A stretch of DNA of 64,000 nucleotides from Sulfitobacter delicatus. GTDB lineage: Bacteria; Pseudomonadota; Alphaproteobacteria; Rhodobacterales; Rhodobacteraceae. The DNA lies in NCBI RefSeq assembly GCF_900102535.1, contig NZ_FNBP01000012.1, positions 1 through 64,000 on the forward strand, read 5' to 3'. A model generated the notes under the pieces. The model had not been told where the DNA came from. It ran no database searches and saw only the letters and a program-made list of their open reading frames with translations. Both the position numbers and the translations under genes were made by a program. Positions within the stretch are counted from its first letter, which is position 1. Each line of letters begins with the position of its first letter. Positions 16,929 through 25,315 of this stretch are shown here, piece after piece.

Positions 16929-17498
16929 ATGACCAATTATGCAAATTCCCTACGCAAACTGACTGCCTCTACTGCGGTTGTCACCCTCTTGGCCGCAGGC
17001 GCTGCACAGGCGCAAACTGCGGACCTCGGTGCAGGTGCGGACGCCGATGTGAGCGCCGGCGACGCTGGTATCTCCGCTGATGCGGGTGTGGGTGCCGACG
17101 CAAATGTCGACACCTCGGGCACCTCGGGCGCTGCAGGCGTGAACGCGAACGGCGATACTGCCGTCACTGGCGCGTCCAACGCTGCTGACACGGCCAAGGC
17201 TCAAGCCGCGAACGTCAATGTTAACGTGGCTGTGGACGCAGGCGCCGTGGCGGTTGCCTCGGATGACACCGTTCTTGGCACTGTCGAAGAGGCCGAACCT
17301 CAAGCCGACGGTTCGGTGCGCTATTCCATCGACGTGGCGGATGAACTGGCTACGGGCACAGACCGCGCTGTGATCAAAATCGCGCAGGAAGTCGACGCAG
17401 AGGGCCAACTGGTCATCGGCATGACCGGCGAAGAATTTGCCGCGGCTTTGGCACAGAAAACTGACGCGGGTGCCGCCGCCGAGACCCAGACGAACTAA
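16929..17498 (+). CDS. Ala/Asp/Gly-rich exported protein of unknown function
   Basis: The 189-residue protein has a signal peptide (about 1-28, ending AAGAAQAQ) and then roughly 85 residues of low-complexity sequence made almost only of Ala, Asp, Gly, Val, Ser, Thr and Asn, with loose repeats such as ADAGVGADANV. A more ordinary C-terminal part (about 115-175: DDTVLGTVEEAEPQ, VRYSIDVAD, TGEEFAAAL) may fold. It contains no Cys, His or Trp and only one Phe. The ATG at 16929 has AAGGAAG upstream. It is a single gene between two strong terminators, so it is regulated independently. The acidic tract suggests a cation-binding or surface-coating role, which is speculative. Confidence 0.75.
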   Translation: MTNYANSLRKLTASTAVVTLLAAGAAQAQTADLGAGADADVSAGDAGISADAGVGADANVDTSGTSGAAGVNANGDTAVTGASNAADTAKAQAANVNVNVAVDAGAVAVASDDTVLGTVEEAEPQADGSVRYSIDVADELATGTDRAVIKIAQEVDAEGQLVIGMTGEEFAAALAQKTDAGAAAETQTN

Positions 17499-17536
17499 GG
17501 CTGGTCGTTTCGACAGAGCGCGTAAGGTGCTCGGAA

Positions 17537-17567
17537 CCGGCGACGCATACCGCGTCGCCGGTTTTTT
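17537..17567 (+). terminator. Strong Rho-independent terminator
   Basis: A perfect 10-bp stem CCGGCGACGC/GCGTCGCCGG with a 5-nt loop is followed by six T residues, about 40 bp after the Ala/Asp-rich gene. Confidence 0.95.
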
Positions 17568-17645
17568 GCCGGCTATTCTCTGCGGCCGAAGAAAATATAA
17601 ACTTCTGCACCCCATGTTACGCGCGAAACCAGAACGGAATCGCCT

Positions 17646-18374
17646 GTGCAGAAAGCTCCCATATGTGGCTTGATGGCCGTCAGCCTATGGCCATCCCTGG
17701 CTATGACCGAAGCAGTATCGCTCTTGCCGAGCACCTATGGCCCACGGGGCGCTGTGCTACAGGCCAGCCTCGCCCCCGAGAAGGGCAAGCGAACCGCGCC
17801 AAGCCTTTTCATCGGCCGTGCCGAGACGGGCTTCTTCGGTGATCGACCAGCGCTTGACCCTGCTTTCTCTACCACGGCGCTGACCCGTACAGGCGCAGCT
17901 GATGTTCTTGTCCTCCGGGCGCTGATTGAAGAAGCTGAATCGCGGCGCGATGGCTATGATGCCGTACAACACGGGGCGCGGATCAAGCCGGGCAAGCGGC
18001 CCACCCAGATGACGGTGGCCGAGATCTACCACTGGATCGACCGTACCCCCGGACAGCCCCATGCAATCGGGCGTTATCAGTTCATTCCTGCGACTCTCAA
18101 ACGGGTGATGCGTGTGCTGGATATCGATCCGGCACTGCGCTTTTCGCCGCAGTTGCAAGACCGTTTGGCCGATGTGCTGCTGGCCGAGGCGGGCCTCGCG
18201 CGGCTGCGCGCAGGGCAGATCAGCCGCCATGCCTTTATGAACAACCTCGCAAAGATTTGGGCCGGGCTGCCGAACAGCAGCGGCAAGTCGCATTATGCTG
18301 GCTACGCGGGCAACAAGGCGTCGATCAGCTGGGCACGGTTTGACGCGGCCTTGGCGCGGGTCTTTCCAAGCTGA
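17646..18374 (+). CDS. Lysozyme-like (GH104/lambda-endolysin-type) protein
   Basis: This 242-residue protein has a hydrophobic N-terminal stretch that could be a signal peptide, a variable region to about 90, and then a muramidase-like domain: a Glu in IEEAESRRDGYDAV (about 97), MTVAEIYHW, and the substrate-groove motif HAIGRYQFIPATLK, seen in lambda endolysin and other peptidoglycan transglycosylases. ISRHAFMNNLAKIWAGLPN closes the domain. It probably cuts peptidoglycan in the periplasm. The start is GTG at 17646 without a strong ribosome site, so the true start could be slightly downstream. Confidence 0.75.
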   Translation: MQKAPICGLMAVSLWPSLAMTEAVSLLPSTYGPRGAVLQASLAPEKGKRTAPSLFIGRAETGFFGDRPALDPAFSTTALTRTGAADVLVLRALIEEAESRRDGYDAVQHGARIKPGKRPTQMTVAEIYHWIDRTPGQPHAIGRYQFIPATLKRVMRVLDIDPALRFSPQLQDRLADVLLAEAGLARLRAGQISRHAFMNNLAKIWAGLPNSSGKSHYAGYAGNKASISWARFDAALARVFPS

Positions 18375-18429
18375 GGTTTACCTAGGGAGAAGGGATTGCA
18401 GCGGCTGCACCAGTCGGTTAGGCAACTAC

Positions 18430-18444
18430 TGTTACGATATAACA
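18430..18444. promoter_or_regulatory. Zur-box-like operator before zinT
   Basis: TGTTACGATATAACA is an inverted repeat (TGTTA/TAACA) that matches the TGTTATANTATAACA core of the bacterial zinc-uptake-regulator site at all but two defined positions. It is centred 45 bp upstream of the ZinT-like gene start, a position suited to promoter repression. Zur would shut the gene off when zinc is plentiful. Confidence 0.7.
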
Positions 18445-18481
18445 TATCGAATCACTTACTAAGACCAACCGGAGTATTTCC

Positions 18482-19138
18482 ATGTCAAAGACCTTGAGCG
18501 CGTTCCTTCCCCTCGCCATCGGCGCTGCCCTGACTTTTGCCAACCCAGCTACAGCTGACACCACCACGCCGTCCGAAAAGGCACATGCCCATAGCCATGG
18601 GGCTGAAGATATTTACAAAGGCTATTTTGACGACGATCAGATCATGGACCGCCCGCTGTCGGATTGGGCAGGCGACTGGCAGTCGGTCTACCCCTTGCTG
18701 ATGCAAGGTGCGCTTGATCCGGTGATGCAGCACAAGGCCGAACATGGCGACAAGAGCGCCGAGGACTATCGCGCCTACTATGAGCAGGGCTATGGCACCG
18801 ATGTCGACCGCATCACCATCACAGGGGAAACCGTCACCTTCTTCCGTGATGGCGCGCCCATTCAGGGTCGCTATGCGAGCGACGGGTACGAGGTGCTGTC
18901 CTATGAGAAAGGCAACCGCGGCGTGCGCTATGTCTTTGCCAAAGAAAGCGGCGATGCCGAGGCGCCGGGTTTTATCCAGTTCAGTGACCACCGCATCGCG
19001 CCGGAAAAGGTCGATCACTACCACCTCTACTGGGGCGACGATCGTGCCGCGGTGCTGCAGGAACTGAGCAACTGGCCTACCTATTTCCCTGCCGACTGGA
19101 GCGCCGAGGACATCGCGGCTGACATGACGGCGCATTGA
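18482..19138 (+). CDS. zinT: Periplasmic zinc-binding protein, ZinT/YodA family
   Basis: ZinT binds zinc in the periplasm and passes it to the ZnuABC importer under zinc shortage. The 218-residue protein has a signal peptide (about 1-25), a His-rich stretch KAHAHSHGAED next to it, the family opening DIYKGYFDDDQIMDRPLSDWAGDWQSVYP, a central YYEQGYGTDVDRITI region, and the C-terminal metal site FIQFSDHRIAPEKVDHYHLYWG. A Zur-like box lies just upstream, in agreement with the role. A DUF6525 gene starts 3 bp after the stop and is probably co-transcribed. Confidence 0.92.
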   Translation: MSKTLSAFLPLAIGAALTFANPATADTTTPSEKAHAHSHGAEDIYKGYFDDDQIMDRPLSDWAGDWQSVYPLLMQGALDPVMQHKAEHGDKSAEDYRAYYEQGYGTDVDRITITGETVTFFRDGAPIQGRYASDGYEVLSYEKGNRGVRYVFAKESGDAEAPGFIQFSDHRIAPEKVDHYHLYWGDDRAAVLQELSNWPTYFPADWSAEDIAADMTAH

Positions 19139-19141
19139 CCC

Positions 19142-19399
19142 ATGCCGAAACCCGCCCGTAATCTGCGCAGCGGGCTAAAGCGGCGGCGGCGACAATGTGA
19201 TCCGATGTCAGCCTATGACCGCTTGCCGCAACCGCTGCGCGCGTGGTTGGCCCAAGCAGCGCTTCCATGGTCGCCGCGCTCGGCCCATCGATTGTGGTGT
19301 CGCGCGATGCAGCGCTGTGAGGGGGATGTGGCGAAGGCTTTGTCTTACCTCACCCACGCGGAGCGCCGTATGCTGGCGCAGGATCGCCTGGAACACTGA
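19142..19399 (+). CDS. Small DUF6525-family protein
   Basis: This 85-residue basic protein has the pattern RNLRSGLKRRRRQCDPMSAYDRLPQPLRAWL, then LPWSPRSAHRLWCRA and a C-terminal SYLTHAERRMLAQD, which I recognise as the DUF6525 type common in Rhodobacteraceae. No function is known. It starts 3 bp after zinT and so is likely under the same zinc-responsive promoter; three Cys and three His residues leave a metal link possible but unproven. The start at 19142 is kept because the Arg-rich N-terminus belongs to the family pattern; ATG at 19206 is an alternative. Confidence 0.7.
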   Translation: MPKPARNLRSGLKRRRRQCDPMSAYDRLPQPLRAWLAQAALPWSPRSAHRLWCRAMQRCEGDVAKALSYLTHAERRMLAQDRLEH

Positions 19400-19409
19400 G
19401 CCGCAAAGC

Positions 19410-19440
19410 AAACGGGGCGCGCCATAGGCCCGCCCCGTTT
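19410..19440. terminator. Bidirectional terminator between DUF6525 gene and gabD
   Basis: A 10-bp stem AAACGGGGCG/CGCCCCGTTT with an 11-nt loop sits between two convergent genes. Both outward sides have only short T-runs, so it may serve either strand. Confidence 0.6.
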
Positions 19441-19458
19441 CATCCATTTGGCCGCCGC

Positions 19459-20934
19459 TTATACCGACAGGCAGACGTATTTCATCTCAAGGTAGTCCTC
19501 GATCCCGTGGTGCGAGCCTTCGCGGCCAAGACCGGACTGTTTGACCCCGCCAAAGGGTGCAAGCTCGGTCGAGATGATGCCGGTGTTCACGCCAACGATG
19601 CCATACTCCAACGCCTCGGCAACCTTATACACGCGGCTCAGGTCTTTGGCGTAGAAGTAGGACGCGAGGCCAAAAATCGTGTCATTGGCCATGGCGATCA
19701 CGTCGTCCACATCGTCGAACTTGAACAGAGGCGCAAGCGGGCCGAATGTCTCTTCCTTGGCGACCTTCATGTCCTGCGTGACACCCGTCACGATGGTCGG
19801 GCCAAAGAAGTTGCCGCCCATGTCGTCCTTGGCATTGCCGAGAATGATCTCGCCGCCCTTGTCGACCGCGTCCTTGATGTGCTCGCGCACCTTGTCGGAG
19901 GCTTCCGGGTTGATGAGCGGGCCGAGGTCGGTGCCCTCTTCAAGACCGTCGCCGACCTTCATCTTGCTCACGCGGTCCTTCAGCTTGGCCGCGAATTCGT
20001 CATAGACGCCCGCTTGCACATAGATCCGGTTAGCGCAGACGCAGGTCTGGCCGTTGTTGCGGAATTTGCACATGATCGCACCTTCGACAGCCGCGTCGAG
20101 ATCAGCGTCGTCAAAGACGATGAACGGCGCGTTGCCGCCCAGTTCCATGGAGCATTTCATCACCTGATCGGCGGCCTGCTTCAGCAGAATTCGCCCGACT
20201 TCGGTGGAGCCGGTGAAGGTCAGTTTGCGCACGGCTGGGTTCTCGCAGAACTCCTTGCCCACGGCAGAGGAGGACGACGACGGCACCACGTTGAACACGC
20301 CTGCGGGGATGCCAGCACGTTCGGCCAGCACACCCATGACAATCGCCGACAGCGGTGTCTCTGCCGCAGGGCGCGCGACGAAGGAACAGCCCGCCGCCAG
20401 CGCTGGTGCGGCTTTGCGGGTGATCATCGCGTTGGGGAAGTTCCACGGCGTGATCGACGCGGCCACACCAATGGGCTGCTTCATCACCATGATGCGCTTG
20501 TCGCGCTGGTGGCCGGGGATCATCTCGCCGTAGACGCGCTTGGCCTCTTCGCCAAAAAACTCGATGAAAGACGCGCCATAGGCAATCTCGCCTTTGCCTT
20601 CAGCCAGCGGCTTGCCCTGTTCAGCCGTGAGGATGGTGCCCAGATCGTCTTGGTTCTCCATCATCAGGTCGAACCATTTGCGCATCACGCCCGCGCGTTC
20701 TTTGCCGGTCCAGCTGGCCCAGTCTTTCTGCGCCTTCTCAGCCTGCGCAATCGCGCCCGCGACCTGCGCACGGCTCAAGTTTGCGACCTGCGCGATGACA
20801 TAGCCCCGCGCGGGGTTGGTGACGTCAAAAGTGCCGTCATCGCCATCGACCCATTGGCCGCCGATATAGGCCCGTGTTTCCAGCAGGCTGGGGTCCTTGA
20901 GCAGTGATTTCAGATCCGTCTTTGCATCAGTCAT
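19459..20934 (-). CDS. gabD: NAD(P)-dependent succinate-semialdehyde dehydrogenase
   Basis: The enzyme oxidises succinate semialdehyde to succinate, the last step of GABA and related amine breakdown. The 491-residue aldehyde-dehydrogenase shows PWNFPNAM, the catalytic Glu264 in MELGGNAP and Cys298 in NNGQTCVCANRIY, with an adjacent Cys300 as in GabD. The residue that is usually Lys in the (F/V)xKPA cofactor motif is Arg188 here (ARPAAETP). The C-terminus EYLEMKYVC is typical of SSADH. It is transcribed alone and divergently from a hydrolase gene, with a perfect palindrome between them. Confidence 0.9.
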   Translation of the reverse strand: MTDAKTDLKSLLKDPSLLETRAYIGGQWVDGDDGTFDVTNPARGYVIAQVANLSRAQVAGAIAQAEKAQKDWASWTGKERAGVMRKWFDLMMENQDDLGTILTAEQGKPLAEGKGEIAYGASFIEFFGEEAKRVYGEMIPGHQRDKRIMVMKQPIGVAASITPWNFPNAMITRKAAPALAAGCSFVARPAAETPLSAIVMGVLAERAGIPAGVFNVVPSSSSSAVGKEFCENPAVRKLTFTGSTEVGRILLKQAADQVMKCSMELGGNAPFIVFDDADLDAAVEGAIMCKFRNNGQTCVCANRIYVQAGVYDEFAAKLKDRVSKMKVGDGLEEGTDLGPLINPEASDKVREHIKDAVDKGGEIILGNAKDDMGGNFFGPTIVTGVTQDMKVAKEETFGPLAPLFKFDDVDDVIAMANDTIFGLASYFYAKDLSRVYKVAEALEYGIVGVNTGIISTELAPFGGVKQSGLGREGSHHGIEDYLEMKYVCLSV

Positions 20935-20995
20935 GTCATCTCTCCGCTATTCTCTATGGTCTCCAAAGCAACAACGGGTATGATTGTCCAGTTCA

Positions 20996-21007
20996 GTTTG
21001 ATCAAAC
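20996..21007. promoter_or_regulatory. 12-bp palindrome between gabD and the hydrolase gene
   Basis: GTTTGATCAAAC is a perfect palindrome in the 91-bp divergent promoter region. It is 18 bp before the plus-strand start and 61 bp before gabD, where a shared operator would be expected. The regulator is unknown. Confidence 0.35.
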
Positions 21008-21025
21008 CCGGGGTGGGAGACCCAA

Positions 21026-21814
21026 ATGATGCTTGATGACGCCTATGCAAATGCCGCTTATATCGACGGGGCCGACGGCTTTCCGCCCCGCTGGGAAAAG
21101 GAGGCAGAGGCGTTTCGCGCAAGCTTAGGCGCACGGGCGCAATGCAATGTGCGCTATGGCCCGTCGGATCGGCAGAAGTTTGACCTGTTCCAGCCCGAAG
21201 GAGTCTCGCGCGGGACGGCGGTCTTTGTGCATGGCGGATATTGGAAAGCGTTCGACAAAAACTACTGGTCGCATCTCGCTGCCGGTCCGCTGGCGCGGGG
21301 CTATGCGGTTGCGATGCCGTCCTATGACCTCTGCCCCGATGTGCGGATTTCCGAGATTTCGAGCCAAATCGCCGCAGCACTGACCGAGATCGCCAACCGC
21401 ACTCAGGGCACCATCGTCTTGGCAGGCCATTCGGCAGGCGGGCATCTGGTGGCGCGCATGACCGACCCACTGCTCTTGGGCGCCGAGGTGCGCGACCGGT
21501 TCACGCGGATTGTGCCAATCTCGCCGGTGGCCGATTTGATGCCACTGCTCCAAACCGAGATGAACGACACATTGCGGCTGGACGAAGCCGAGGCCGAAGC
21601 GGAAAGCCCGGTCAACATGACCCCGCCGCATGGGGTTGATGTGACCGTCTGGGTCGGCGCGGACGAGCGGCCTGTCTTCCTTGAACAGGCCGAGAATTTT
21701 GCCCGCAGCTGGGGCGCGCGGCAGGTGGTGGCGGAGGGCAAACATCATTTCGATGTGATCGATCCGCTGACCGAACCTGACAGCGACCTTACCAAAGCGC
21801 TGCTGGGCAGCTAA
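21026..21814 (+). CDS. Alpha/beta hydrolase, kynurenine-formamidase-like
   Basis: The 262-residue protein has the HGGYW oxyanion motif (about 69-73) that marks arylformamidase-type hydrolases, a GHSAGGH nucleophile elbow (Ser about 140), an acidic residue in VGADERPVF and His in GKHHFDVID near 247. Such enzymes hydrolyse N-formylkynurenine or related small esters and amides. No tryptophan-catabolic genes are adjacent, so the substrate is uncertain. Start codons at 21026 and 21029 are both possible. Confidence 0.75.
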   Translation: MMLDDAYANAAYIDGADGFPPRWEKEAEAFRASLGARAQCNVRYGPSDRQKFDLFQPEGVSRGTAVFVHGGYWKAFDKNYWSHLAAGPLARGYAVAMPSYDLCPDVRISEISSQIAAALTEIANRTQGTIVLAGHSAGGHLVARMTDPLLLGAEVRDRFTRIVPISPVADLMPLLQTEMNDTLRLDEAEAEAESPVNMTPPHGVDVTVWVGADERPVFLEQAENFARSWGARQVVAEGKHHFDVIDPLTEPDSDLTKALLGS

Positions 21815-21831
21815 GCGCACAAAAACGTTAC

Positions 21832-21865
21832 GCAAATGCCGGGGGTCGAGGCTCAAGGCATTTGC
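21832..21865 (+). terminator. Hairpin downstream of the hydrolase gene
   Basis: A perfect 9-bp stem GCAAATGCC/GGCATTTGC encloses a 16-nt loop, 18 bp after the hydrolase stop. No T-run follows, so it may be a weak terminator or an RNA-stabilising structure. Confidence 0.35.
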
Positions 21866-21941
21866 CGCAGTGCCGCGAAGGCGCTATGTCGGAAGGGCAA
21901 GGCCCTTGACCGGCCGCGCAAGCCATTGGAAAGGGCCGGGT

Positions 21942-22571
21942 ATGAGAATCGTCAAATGGGTATTCTGGATCACTGTCTGGGTGCTGATCGCTGCGTTTTT
22001 CCACTATACCCTGCCTCAAACCGATATCGTCCGGGTCACCGACACCTATGAAAAGCGGATCGATTTTGGCAACAACTCGATCTTCTGGGCGGGGTCTTCG
22101 ACCGATAGCGCAGGGCAAAAGGTCAACCGCGACGTGTTTTTCATCCAGACCCGCCGCGCCAAGGGCGATGTCATGGTCTACCGCAACGAAGACACCGGTT
22201 GGGGCTGGCCGCCCTATTTCAAGTTCGACACCGCGAACCTTCAGGCCGAAGCGGCAGACGCCCGCAGCACCACTGGCGCGCCGCAATATTATGCGCTGAA
22301 ACACTACGGCTGGCGCAGCGAGCTTTTGTCGATCTACCCCAACGCCGTGTCCCTGCGCCCTGTCGACGGGCCGGAGGCCAGCAAGGGCATTCCAATTCTT
22401 AACATCATCATCCTGACGCTTTTTGCGGCATTGGTTTACGCGATTTGGGTGCGTTGGCGGCGGTTCCGCCAATCGCGTCTGGACCCGCGGATTGAAGCCC
22501 TTGAGGATGACATCGCCGCGCGTCGGGGCCGTTTCGCCCGCTGGCGGGCAGAACGTCGCGCGCGGAAGTGA
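21942..22571 (+). CDS. DUF1523-family membrane protein
   Basis: This 209-residue protein has an N-terminal transmembrane helix (about 5-23), a periplasmic domain with VRVTDTYEKRIDFGNNSIFWAG and the aromatic motif GWGWPPYFKFDTANLQAEA, a second helix (about 148-166), and a basic cytoplasmic C-terminus (RWRAERRARK). The pattern is that of DUF1523, a Rhodobacteraceae-typical family of unknown role. The ATG at 21942 is chosen because the helix starts directly after it and GGAAAGG lies upstream. The antiporter gene follows after 64 bp. Confidence 0.85.
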   Translation: MRIVKWVFWITVWVLIAAFFHYTLPQTDIVRVTDTYEKRIDFGNNSIFWAGSSTDSAGQKVNRDVFFIQTRRAKGDVMVYRNEDTGWGWPPYFKFDTANLQAEAADARSTTGAPQYYALKHYGWRSELLSIYPNAVSLRPVDGPEASKGIPILNIIILTLFAALVYAIWVRWRRFRQSRLDPRIEALEDDIAARRGRFARWRAERRARK

Positions 22572-22635
22572 ACCTAAGCTAGAGGGCACCCCGAGGTTCG
22601 GCCTCGCGTGACAACAATTTTAAACTAGGCCGCCA

Positions 22636-25146
22636 ATGGACATCATTCTTGTCACCACGGTCATTACGTCGCTCTTTGTCGTCATCGGGCTCGCCGAGCC
22701 CTTTGCCGCGCGGTTGCGGTTGCCGTTTAGCGTAATTCTCGCGATCGTTGGCATCCTGATCGGCGTGACCGCGACCTTCTTGCTGCGCACCGATCTGACC
22801 GACGCGCTGAACCCGATAGCAGCTGCGGTTCTTGGCCTGCCAATCCGCTCGAACGTCTTCCTCTATGTTTTCCTGCCGACACTGCTGTTCCAAGCCACGC
22901 TGGGGATGAACCTGCGGCGAATGCTGGACGATTGGGTACCGATCCTGACACTGGCGGTGGTGGCCGTGGTCGTGGCGACGGTCAGCATCGGCTATGCGCT
23001 TTTCTGGGTCAGCGCCCTGCCCCTCGCCGCGTGCCTGCTGATTGGTGCCATTGTTTCGACCACCGACCCCTCGGCGGTGGTCTCGATTTTCCGCTCGATC
23101 TCGGCCCCGCGCCGATTGGCGCGGATCATTGAAGGCGAAAGCCTGCTGAACGACGCCGCGGCGATTGCACTCTTTGGCCTGTTCATGGGCTTTGTCATGT
23201 TAGGCATTCCGGATCCGAAACTCTCCACCGCCTTGGCGCAGTTTCCGATGCTTATGGCGGGCGGCGCGCTAGTGGGTTGGCTTGGCGCGCGGATTGCGGT
23301 CTGGGTCATGGCCCTCTTTAGCCGCCATGAGTTGGCGCAGCAGTCGATCTCGGTCGCCCTGCCATATCTGGCCTATATCATCGCCGAGCAAAGCATCGGT
23401 GCCTCTGGCGTGATCGCTGTGGTGGCCGCGGGCCTCACGCTGAACCTCACCGCGCCGGGGCGTCTGCCGCCGCAATCGCTCACCAATTTGCGCGAATTGT
23501 GGGACGTGCTGGCCCACTGGGCCGGGGCGCTCATTTTTATCCTCGCCGCTCTGCTCATCCCGCGCTTGCTGGAAGAGGTCCAACTGTCGGACTACCTGCT
23601 CATCGCCGTGGTGGTCGTCGCCGCCATCTTTGCCCGCGCCGTGATCCTCTTCGGGCTGATGCCGTTACTGAGCGCGCTGCGTCTGTCGCCCACAGTTGAG
23701 CGGCCCTACCGCATGGCGATCCTTTGGGGCGGCTTGCGCGGGGCTGTGACGCTGTCGCTGGCCTTGGCAGTGACGGAGAGCACCCGCGTGCCAGCGGACA
23801 TTCAGCGGCTGGTGGGCATTCTGGCAACAGGCTTCACTCTGTTCACCCTGCTGGTTCAGGGTACAACGCTGCGCTGGATTATCGGCAAGCTGGGCCTTGA
23901 CCAACTGTCCCCGATCGACCACGCGTTGTCGCGACAGGTCATCGCGGTCTCCCTACAGACCGTGCGCGAAGACGTTGCACGGACCACCGAGAACTACGAC
24001 CTCGACCATAATATCATTCGATCCGAGGCCAAGCGCTTTGGCGAGCGGTTGGAGGTCGCGGTCAAAGCTGCCGAAGATGCCTCCGACATTCTTGACCGTG
24101 ACCGCATTGCGCTCGGGTTGATCGCACTCGCCGGGCAAGAGCGGGAGACGATTCTGACCCGTGTGCGCGAGCGGACAATCTCGGCGCGTATGGCTGATCT
24201 GGTGCTATCAGACGCCGACCGTCTGATCGAAGCCGCCCGCACCCAAGGACGCAACGGTTACCAACGTGCCGCACGGCGCAGCGTTGCCTATGGCCGCACC
24301 TTCCGCGCCGCCGCTGTGCTACATGGCCGCTATGGTATCTCCGGCCCGCTTGCGCGGATGACGGCGGACCGCTTTGAACACCTGCTGTCGCAACGGCTGA
24401 TCTTGCGTGATCTTGGCAGTTTTATCGACGGGCGCATTCGTCGCATTCACGGGCGACGCGTCGCAGAACTGCTGCACGAATTGCTATCGCGCCGGATTGA
24501 GGCGGTAGAGACCGCACTCGAAGGGTTGCGGCTGCAATACCCGGGCTATGCTGAAGAGCTGGAGCGCCGCTTTATCCGCCGAACGGCGCTCCGACTGGAA
24601 GAACGCGAATACGCCACGATGCGCGAAGATGGGCTGATTGGCGCCGAAGTGCACACGGCTTTGATGCAAGAACTCACCACCCGCCGTATGGCCGCCGAAG
24701 ACCGCCCGCGCCTCGACCTCGCGGTTCAGCGTGGCGCCTTCATCCAGCAGTTCCCGCTGTTCACCGAACTGAAAGAGGGCACTTTGCGGCGTTTGAGCCG
24801 CTCGTTGGTCACGCGCTATGTCGATGCTGGCACCTATGTGCTGCGCAAAGAAGTCCCCGTGCGTCAGGTGTTTTTCATCGCGTCGGGCGCGGTCGAACTC
24901 GAAGCGGCAGGGCACACGTGGCGTCTAGGCCGGGGCGAAATGTTCGGGCAGATGGCGATACTGACGCACAAAGCCCGGCGGGCTGATGTAAGGGCGATCA
25001 CGCCGACCACCTTGCTGGTTTTGGACGAAGACCGCTTCCGCCGTCTGCTGGGCCGAAGCCCTACTTTGCGGCGCGCCGTGGTCGAAAGCGCCGAAAAGCG
25101 CGGTGTGGATCCCGAAGACCTGCTGCCCGACAATCTGCCGCGCTAG
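22636..25146 (+). CDS. CPA1-type Na+/H+ antiporter with C-terminal cyclic-nucleotide-binding-like domain
   Basis: The 836-residue protein begins with about 12 membrane helices (1-415) of the NhaP/CPA1 family; the ion-binding region is IEGESLLNDAAAIALF (about 158-173) and WGGLRGAVTLSLALA is the second conserved crossover. A soluble helical region (about 440-690) with long charged stretches follows, ending in a CNMP-type beta-roll (about 700-820; RYVDAGTYVLRKEV, FGQMAILTHKARRADVRAIT, TTLLVLDEDRF). This resembles plant SOS1-like antiporters gated by a cytosolic nucleotide-binding tail. It probably expels Na+ in exchange for H+. An 8-bp inverted repeat overlaps its stop codon (25141-25164). Confidence 0.9.
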   Translation: MDIILVTTVITSLFVVIGLAEPFAARLRLPFSVILAIVGILIGVTATFLLRTDLTDALNPIAAAVLGLPIRSNVFLYVFLPTLLFQATLGMNLRRMLDDWVPILTLAVVAVVVATVSIGYALFWVSALPLAACLLIGAIVSTTDPSAVVSIFRSISAPRRLARIIEGESLLNDAAAIALFGLFMGFVMLGIPDPKLSTALAQFPMLMAGGALVGWLGARIAVWVMALFSRHELAQQSISVALPYLAYIIAEQSIGASGVIAVVAAGLTLNLTAPGRLPPQSLTNLRELWDVLAHWAGALIFILAALLIPRLLEEVQLSDYLLIAVVVVAAIFARAVILFGLMPLLSALRLSPTVERPYRMAILWGGLRGAVTLSLALAVTESTRVPADIQRLVGILATGFTLFTLLVQGTTLRWIIGKLGLDQLSPIDHALSRQVIAVSLQTVREDVARTTENYDLDHNIIRSEAKRFGERLEVAVKAAEDASDILDRDRIALGLIALAGQERETILTRVRERTISARMADLVLSDADRLIEAARTQGRNGYQRAARRSVAYGRTFRAAAVLHGRYGISGPLARMTADRFEHLLSQRLILRDLGSFIDGRIRRIHGRRVAELLHELLSRRIEAVETALEGLRLQYPGYAEELERRFIRRTALRLEEREYATMREDGLIGAEVHTALMQELTTRRMAAEDRPRLDLAVQRGAFIQQFPLFTELKEGTLRRLSRSLVTRYVDAGTYVLRKEVPVRQVFFIASGAVELEAAGHTWRLGRGEMFGQMAILTHKARRADVRAITPTTLLVLDEDRFRRLLGRSPTLRRAVVESAEKRGVDPEDLLPDNLPR

Positions 25147-25315
25147 GCTGTTCACCGCCTAGCGAAAGATTGAATTGCCTCAGCGTTGCTGCGCCATAGA
25201 AAGCGGAGTAGCATCTTTTCTGGCAGGACTTGTGAAGGATCTCGCTGCACATGCAGGCCGAACTTTACGAGTAGTAAGATTGAGAATGCGTGGTGGGGGC
25301 GCGATCAAGTAGCAA

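Noticed and set aside
19507..20907. Plus-strand open frame (466 codons) opposite gabD
   Set aside because: It is His/Arg/Val-rich with no domain and mirrors the succinate-semialdehyde dehydrogenase gene; it is an antisense artefact.
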